Positions 36,868 through 40,951 of a stretch of DNA of 40,951 nucleotides are shown here, piece by piece. Numbering within the stretch: the first letter of the stretch is position 1; each line of letters opens with the position of its first letter. Under the pieces are notes generated by a model. That model had not been told where the DNA came from and did not search any database. It saw nothing but the letters and a program-made list of their open reading frames with translations. The position numbers and the translations under genes were made by a program. This DNA is from Candidatus Endomicrobiellum siamense (GTDB taxonomy: Bacteria > Elusimicrobiota > Endomicrobiia > Endomicrobiales > Endomicrobiaceae): assembly GCA_031268145.1 (NCBI GenBank), contig JAIRXS010000012.1:1-40951 (forward strand). The letters run 5' to 3'.

Positions 36868-38334
36868 CTATTCAGGCCTCATTGTGGGAAACGTTATAAC
36901 TTCTCTAATTGATTCAACTCCACTTAACACCATAACAAGTCTGTCTATCCCTATTCCAAGTCCACCAGTAGGAGGTAGCCCTTGCTCTAAAGCAAAAATA
37001 AAGTCGTTATCATAAGGCATAATTTCATCGTCACCTTTATTTTTTGCTTCCATTTGTTGAGTAAATCTCACTCTTTGAAGTTCTGGATCATTAAGCTCTG
37101 AATAGGCATTCCCTATCTCCATGCCATTTATGTAAAGCTCAAACCTTTCAGCTATTTCAGGCTGGTCAACTTTAACTTTTGACAGAGGAGAATAAATTGC
37201 AGGGTAATCTGTAACAAAAGTAGGCTCTTTCAAATTAGGAATAACATTTTGATCAAAGACTTCATCTAATATTTTCTTATCTGTGGCGTCTTTAGGCAAG
37301 TCAAGGTTTAAATGCTTCACTTGATCAAACATTTTTCCGCTCTCAACATAAACAAGCAAGCTCAATCCTGTGTATTCTTTTATTAAATCAAACATCTTTG
37401 CTCGTCTAAAATTTAAATTTATTTTGGAATCAACCTTTTCGGCAGCTGTTTTAATTAAAATTTCTGTTAAATCCATCATATCATTATAATCTGCATAAGC
37501 TTGATAAAGCTCCATCATAGTAAATTCCGGATTATGGTTTTTGTCTATTCCCTCGTTTCTAAAATTTCTACCTATCTCAAAAACCTTATCCATCCCCCCA
37601 ACAACCAAACGCTTTAAGAATAACTCAGGAGCAATTCTTAAGAAAAGATCTATATCTAAAGCATTATGGTGGGTTATAAAAGGTCTTGCATTAGCTCCTC
37701 CCGCAAGAGACTGTAAAATAGGTGTTTCAACTTCTATAAAATTTAATTCTTCCAACTTATGTCTTATAGCTGAGATTATCAAACTTCTTTTTACAAAAAT
37801 GTCTTTCACATCGTTTGCAATTAAATCAAGGTATCTTTGTCTATATCTTGTTTCAGTGTCTTGAAGACCATGCCATTTTTCAGGTAGAGGCCTAAACGAT
37901 TTAGTAAGCATTGTCCACTTTTTTACCATTATGCTAAGTTCATTTGTTTTTGTTCTAAAAGGAACACCTTCAACTGCAATAAAATCAGATAAATCTACCA
38001 TCTCTTTAAATAATTTATATTCTTCCTGCCCTACTTGGTCTGCTCTAACATATATCTGAATTTTAGCATATCCATCTTTAATATCTAAAAAAGCCGCCTT
38101 GCCCATATTTCTATAATTCATCACTCTCCCAGCAGCTTTAACATTAACATCTGAAATTTGTCCTGTTTCTAAAGAAGAGAATTTTCTTTGTAAATCTTTA
38201 TTAGTCTTATCTAAAATATATTTAGCAGGATAAGGATTTATTCCAACTTTAGCAAGATCTTTTGCTTTTTGTTTTCTTTGTTCTATTATCTGTTCAATAG
38301 GGGTTGACTGTTGCGTTTCTTGTTTATTTTCCAT
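36868..38334 (-). CDS. lysS: Lysyl-tRNA synthetase, class II
   Basis: The 488-residue enzyme has an N-terminal OB-fold (anticodon-binding, about 60-165; [18 protein letters not shown]) and a class II catalytic core. Motif 1 lies near [16 protein letters not shown], motif 2 is [20 protein letters not shown] and motif 3 is [28 protein letters not shown] and [13 protein letters not shown] are typical of LysS. GGAG lies upstream of the ATG. It heads a run with the Lol permease, lolD and ilvE, behind a strong promoter at 38377-38405. Confidence 0.98.
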   Translation of the reverse strand: MENKQETQQSTPIEQIIEQRKQKAKDLAKVGINPYPAKYILDKTNKDLQRKFSSLETGQISDVNVKAAGRVMNYRNMGKAAFLDIKDGYAKIQIYVRADQVGQEEYKLFKEMVDLSDFIAVEGVPFRTKTNELSIMVKKWTMLTKSFRPLPEKWHGLQDTETRYRQRYLDLIANDVKDIFVKRSLIISAIRHKLEELNFIEVETPILQSLAGGANARPFITHHNALDIDLFLRIAPELFLKRLVVGGMDKVFEIGRNFRNEGIDKNHNPEFTMMELYQAYADYNDMMDLTEILIKTAAEKVDSKINLNFRRAKMFDLIKEYTGLSLLVYVESGKMFDQVKHLNLDLPKDATDKKILDEVFDQNVIPNLKEPTFVTDYPAIYSPLSKVKVDQPEIAERFELYINGMEIGNAYSELNDPELQRVRFTQQMEAKNKGDDEIMPYDNDFIFALEQGLPPTGGLGIGIDRLVMVLSGVESIREVITFPTMRPE

Positions 38335-38376
38335 TTGTTACTATCTCCATTTCCAAGCAATAAATAACCATTTTTG

Positions 38377-38405
38377 ATTTTATCATTTTTTATAAATGTG
38401 GTCAA
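38377..38405 (-). promoter_or_regulatory. Sigma-70-type promoter of the lysS-lol-ilvE run
   Basis: The minus strand reads TTGACC (38405-38400), a 17-bp spacer and TAAAAT (38382-38377). TGA directly before the -10 makes it an extended -10 as well. It lies 43 bp upstream of the lysS ATG. Confidence 0.7.
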
Positions 38406-38425
38406 AATTTATATTTATTTCTCAT

Positions 38426-38725
38426 TTAAAAATCAATGTTTTTAATATTTTCAATGTTTAATATATTTGATGGAACTTCAAGAATTGAAAATGAATTTTT
38501 GATTGGTAGCACAATTCTAAAAGGTTTGACATTTTTTACTACTTTGATAATCTTATTTTCTTTATCTAAAAAAACAATATCTATGTTAAATCGCATAAAA
38601 AATGTATGTACAGACCTACAGTTTTTCAACAATATTGCATACTTTACATTTTTTTTAAACATAAAACCTAAAAGTCTACTTAAAAAAGTTTTTGCTATTT
38701 TGATTTCAATATTAATTGTTTTCAT
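38426..38725 (-). CDS. DUF192 family protein
   Basis: The 99-residue protein matches DUF192 (COG1430): an N-terminal EIKIAKTFLSRLLGFMFKK, then CRSVHTFFMRFNIDIVFLDK, IIKVVKNVKPFRIVLP and a short end with ILEVPSN. The His and the F-M-R-F-x-I-D core are the conserved part. Many members are exported; this one has no signal peptide. The function of the family is unknown. The gene ends 20 bp before the lysS promoter and starts only 22 bp from the divergent sensor-like gene, with no clear ribosome binding site. Confidence 0.82.
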   Translation of the reverse strand: MKTINIEIKIAKTFLSRLLGFMFKKNVKYAILLKNCRSVHTFFMRFNIDIVFLDKENKIIKVVKNVKPFRIVLPIKNSFSILEVPSNILNIENIKNIDF

Positions 38726-38735
38726 ATTTTTATGA

Positions 38736-38741
38736 TATAAT
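38736..38741 (+). promoter_or_regulatory. -10 box within a 22-bp divergent spacer
   Basis: TATAAT at 38736-38741 ends six bases before the ATG at 38748, so transcription would begin at about the start codon. TTAATT lies 18 bp upstream as a possible -35. The minus strand of the same spacer (reading TTATATCAT) could hold the -10 of the DUF192 gene. Confidence 0.4.
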
Positions 38742-38747
38742 TATCTG

Positions 38748-39767
38748 ATGAAGAAAAATATTATATTTTTATCATTTTTCTTGTTTATAATTTTATGTGT
38801 GGTTTTTTATCCTCTAACTATTACAATCTCAAAAAATAAAGCAAAAGAACTTCAATTTCTAGAAACAGAAAAAATTAAAGCTCAAATAAATGCTCTACTG
38901 CCTTACTTCAACAAAGCTATCGAGAATCAAGACGATATTAATCTTATTATAAACATTGAAAACCTTTTAAAACTAGAAAATATTATATCTTGTTTTATAT
39001 TAGATTCAAAAAATAAAGTTCTCATGCATAATAACACAAGCCAGTGGGATAAAGAAAAAAATTCTCAAATTTATAATACAGCAATAACTAAAAAAGCATA
39101 TACTGTTCAAAAAACAGACAATATTGAAATTTTATTAATATCGCAACCGTTAATTTCAGATTATACATTATGTTGCATTGTTTCTATAAAAAAAGCATTA
39201 GAAAATGCAAAATACTGGCAAATAAGATATTTTACCATATCAATAAGCAGCACTATACTAATACTTATATTATTTTATTTTCTTGCAAAGTTAATAATAC
39301 TTTTTCCATTTAACAGAATAAAAAAATCTTTAGAAGACCAATACTTAAAAGACTATACCGATAATAACTACAATGAAATTACAGATATTTTTATAAAACA
39401 AAAAGATAAAGAATTCAAAAAAATGCAAATACTTTTACAAGAAAATAAAAGTTTAAATGAAATTATTAAATATATTCAAAATGAACAGAAAGAAAATAAT
39501 TTAGCCTTAATAATTTTAAATTCGTTTAAACAAATTGTATATGCTTATGATGATACTAAAATTTTTTTAAAAGAAAACTTTAAAATAAATAATCATATTT
39601 TTGAAAGTTCAACTAATACAGTACTTATAAAAATTGTTTCTTTTTTAAATCAAAATTTAAATGATAAAGTTATAGAACATTTTCAAAACTTTACAATAAA
39701 AGCTCAAACTATTAAGAATAACAATATACTTTTTGGAATTATCATAAAAATTACAAATACATTATAG
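38748..39767 (+). CDS. Membrane sensor-like protein without output domain
   Basis: The 339-residue protein has a membrane helix at about 4-26, a periplasmic domain of about 130 residues (to YWQIRY), a second helix at about 163-190 and a cytoplasmic part of about 150 residues. This is the topology of sensor kinases and chemoreceptors. The cytoplasmic part begins with a helical linker (FPFNRIKKSLEDQ) and ends in a PAS-like fold (ALIILNSFKQIVYAYDD). No His-kinase, GGDEF or methyl-accepting motif is seen, and no such domain follows. It may pass a signal by protein contact or be a shortened kinase. No ribosome binding site is visible. Confidence 0.6.
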   Translation: MKKNIIFLSFFLFIILCVVFYPLTITISKNKAKELQFLETEKIKAQINALLPYFNKAIENQDDINLIINIENLLKLENIISCFILDSKNKVLMHNNTSQWDKEKNSQIYNTAITKKAYTVQKTDNIEILLISQPLISDYTLCCIVSIKKALENAKYWQIRYFTISISSTILILILFYFLAKLIILFPFNRIKKSLEDQYLKDYTDNNYNEITDIFIKQKDKEFKKMQILLQENKSLNEIIKYIQNEQKENNLALIILNSFKQIVYAYDDTKIFLKENFKINNHIFESSTNTVLIKIVSFLNQNLNDKVIEHFQNFTIKAQTIKNNNILFGIIIKITNTL

Positions 39768-39830
39768 AAAAGGCAAAAGAGATAAAGATTATAGATAAGA
39801 TAGGATTTAAGGAATTAATAGGGTAACAAG

Positions 39831-40951
39831 ATGCTGATTTATAAAGATATTATTAGGTGTATTAAACGTTATAAAATAAAAGCATATTTATGGGGGGGGG
39901 GGTAGTAGTTTAGCTTTTATAGTAGTCTTTAGTACATTTTTTAGTTCTGTTATTTTTGGTAGTCAAATTACGGATTTAACTAATGTAACAAAGTATCATG
40001 CTGCAGGTTATAAAGGCAAAGGTATTAAATGTGCCATTTTGGATAATGCTTGGGAAGGATGGAAATCTTTAGATTTTGTTAAACCTGAGCATGCCCTAGT
40101 TTTTGACTTTTCTGGAACACATACGCTGATGCCTGAAAATCCTACTCCTGGTAGTGGTGGTCATGGAACTGGTATGGCACAAGCTTTTCATGAGATGGCA
40201 CCAGAAGCTGAGGTTTATTTGATATATGATTTGTCGGGGTTTAGTTGGTCTACTGCTAGTAGTCATGCAATGATAGGCTATTTTGGAAGTGAAAGTATTT
40301 CGCTTGTTAGTGCCTCAAACAACATGGTAAATACTAATTTAGGGGTTTCCTTATCAGGTAGTGATCCATTAAGTTTGTTTTTAGATGAATGTATAAATAG
40401 TTCAATAACAGTTTGTGTAATAGCTGGAAACTATGCCAATAATACATCATCTTTCCGTTTAGAAAAAGAATCCGGCACCAATAATATGTTATTTCCCAAC
40501 GGAACAAGAGACTTAAATATTGAAGTGTCAGGTGCTTCACCATTTAATATAATAATTACAAGATCAGGCTTTCAGAGACTTCATGCAAATTATACCTATC
40601 AACTCACTAACCAAAGAACAAACATCAGTGTCTTTAAGTTAAATGCAAGTCCTTTTGTGTCTTTTAATAGTCCCTCTGACTTTCTTGCTAATGTTGGAGA
40701 TACTTTAACGTTAAATATTATGAGACTTTCTGACACAGTTGATTATTTAGATATAATAATAGGAGATTTTGGTATAGGGAAGTTTAGACTACAAAATCCT
40801 GGAGAAATGAATAAAGCATCAAGTATTGCACTACCAGGAGCATCAAAGAAAGCGATAACAACAGGGGCAGTATTAATTAGTAATTATAATGTGAAAGATG
40901 AGATATCATCTATGAGCGGCTGGGGACCTATACCGCAAGATGTTGATGAGT
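39831..40951 (+). CDS. Phase-variable secreted subtilisin-like protease, OFF as written; 3' end outside window
   Basis: From ATG 39831 the frame has a basic n-region (CIKRYKIKAYLW), enters 11 G (39892-39902) and stops at TAG 39903-39905. One frame over, reading on from 39901, comes a signal-peptide core (SSLAFIVVFSTFFSSVIFG) and a peptidase S8 domain to the right edge. That frame has a TAA at 39877 and no start codon between it and the tract. With 10 or 13 G the two halves join into one signal peptide and enzyme. The catalytic Asp is in CAILDNA and the His in GGHGTGMAQAFHEMAPEAEVY. The Ser motif would lie beyond the edge, after the SGWGPIPQ stretch. AGGG lies nine bases before the ATG. The substrate is unknown. 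Confidence 0.82.
39892..39902 (+). repeat. Homopolymer of 11 G in the subtilase signal-peptide codons
   Basis: The run lies between the n-region and the hydrophobic core of the signal peptide. Its length of 11 leaves the protease domain one base out of frame with the only plausible start; 10 or 13 would be in frame. Runs of this length are known hot spots of slipped-strand change. Confidence 0.93.

Overview
The window is AT-rich (by eye about 30% G+C) bacterial chromosome. The organism has an outer membrane: there are autotransporter beta-barrels, two TolC-like proteins, a TamB-like protein, Lol lipoprotein-sorting genes and a tripartite RND efflux system. The gene set, low G+C, scattered pseudogenes and host-associated flavour are most like Elusimicrobiota of the Endomicrobium (termite-gut) type. 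That assignment is from memory of gene style and is not proven by the sequence.

Layout, left to right. 1-132: last codons of an autotransporter. 266-9346 (minus): a four-gene tripartite efflux operon (TolC-like protein, membrane fusion protein, two different RND subunits) with a good promoter at 9392-9421 and a shared hairpin at 158-193. 9602-11185 (plus): a decayed prolyl oligopeptidase fragment, unusual inverted repeats, and an AAA/DUF4143 ATPase. 11306-12573 (minus): tmRNA, tadA and a hotdog thioesterase. 12739-15161 (plus): a large autotransporter. 15203-15669: a candidate micro-ORF and a winged-helix gene remnant. 15666-24234 (plus): a long tight operon-like run of folK, broken panB, panC, nadB, uvrA, a small membrane protein, an AlkD-like repair protein and an HD-domain protein. 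24231-38725 (minus): DedA-like protein, TPR protein, patatin, short TolC-like protein, argH, TamB-like protein, a branched-chain aminotransferase, lolD, lolC/E, lysS and a DUF192 protein. 38748-39767 (plus): a membrane sensor without an output domain. 39831 to the right edge (plus): a secreted subtilisin-like protease.

The main discovery is a pair of surface or secreted protein genes that look phase-variable and are both OFF as written. The autotransporter carries 15 uninterrupted copies of the pentamer GTCTT inside its signal-peptide codons. From the ATG at 12739, which has a strong ribosome binding site, this reads into a stop directly after the tract; 14 or 17 copies would restore the frame. 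The layout is the same in principle as the (CTCTT)n switch of Neisseria opa genes. The subtilase carries 11 consecutive G inside its signal peptide, reading from ATG 39831 into a stop at 39903; 10 or 13 G would open it. A third tract, 11 G (C on the plus strand), forms the 5' end of tmRNA. An 86%-identical autotransporter 3' end at the left edge implies a gene family. Together they suggest slipped-strand switching of the cell surface in this lineage.

The rest is mainly core metabolism and envelope biogenesis. The frameshifted and truncated panB beside an intact panC suggests a damaged pantothenate pathway. No stretch over 300 bases lacks a gene or pseudogene; the longer gaps (9347-9601, 9767-9985, 12574-12738) hold promoters and inverted repeats, described below.
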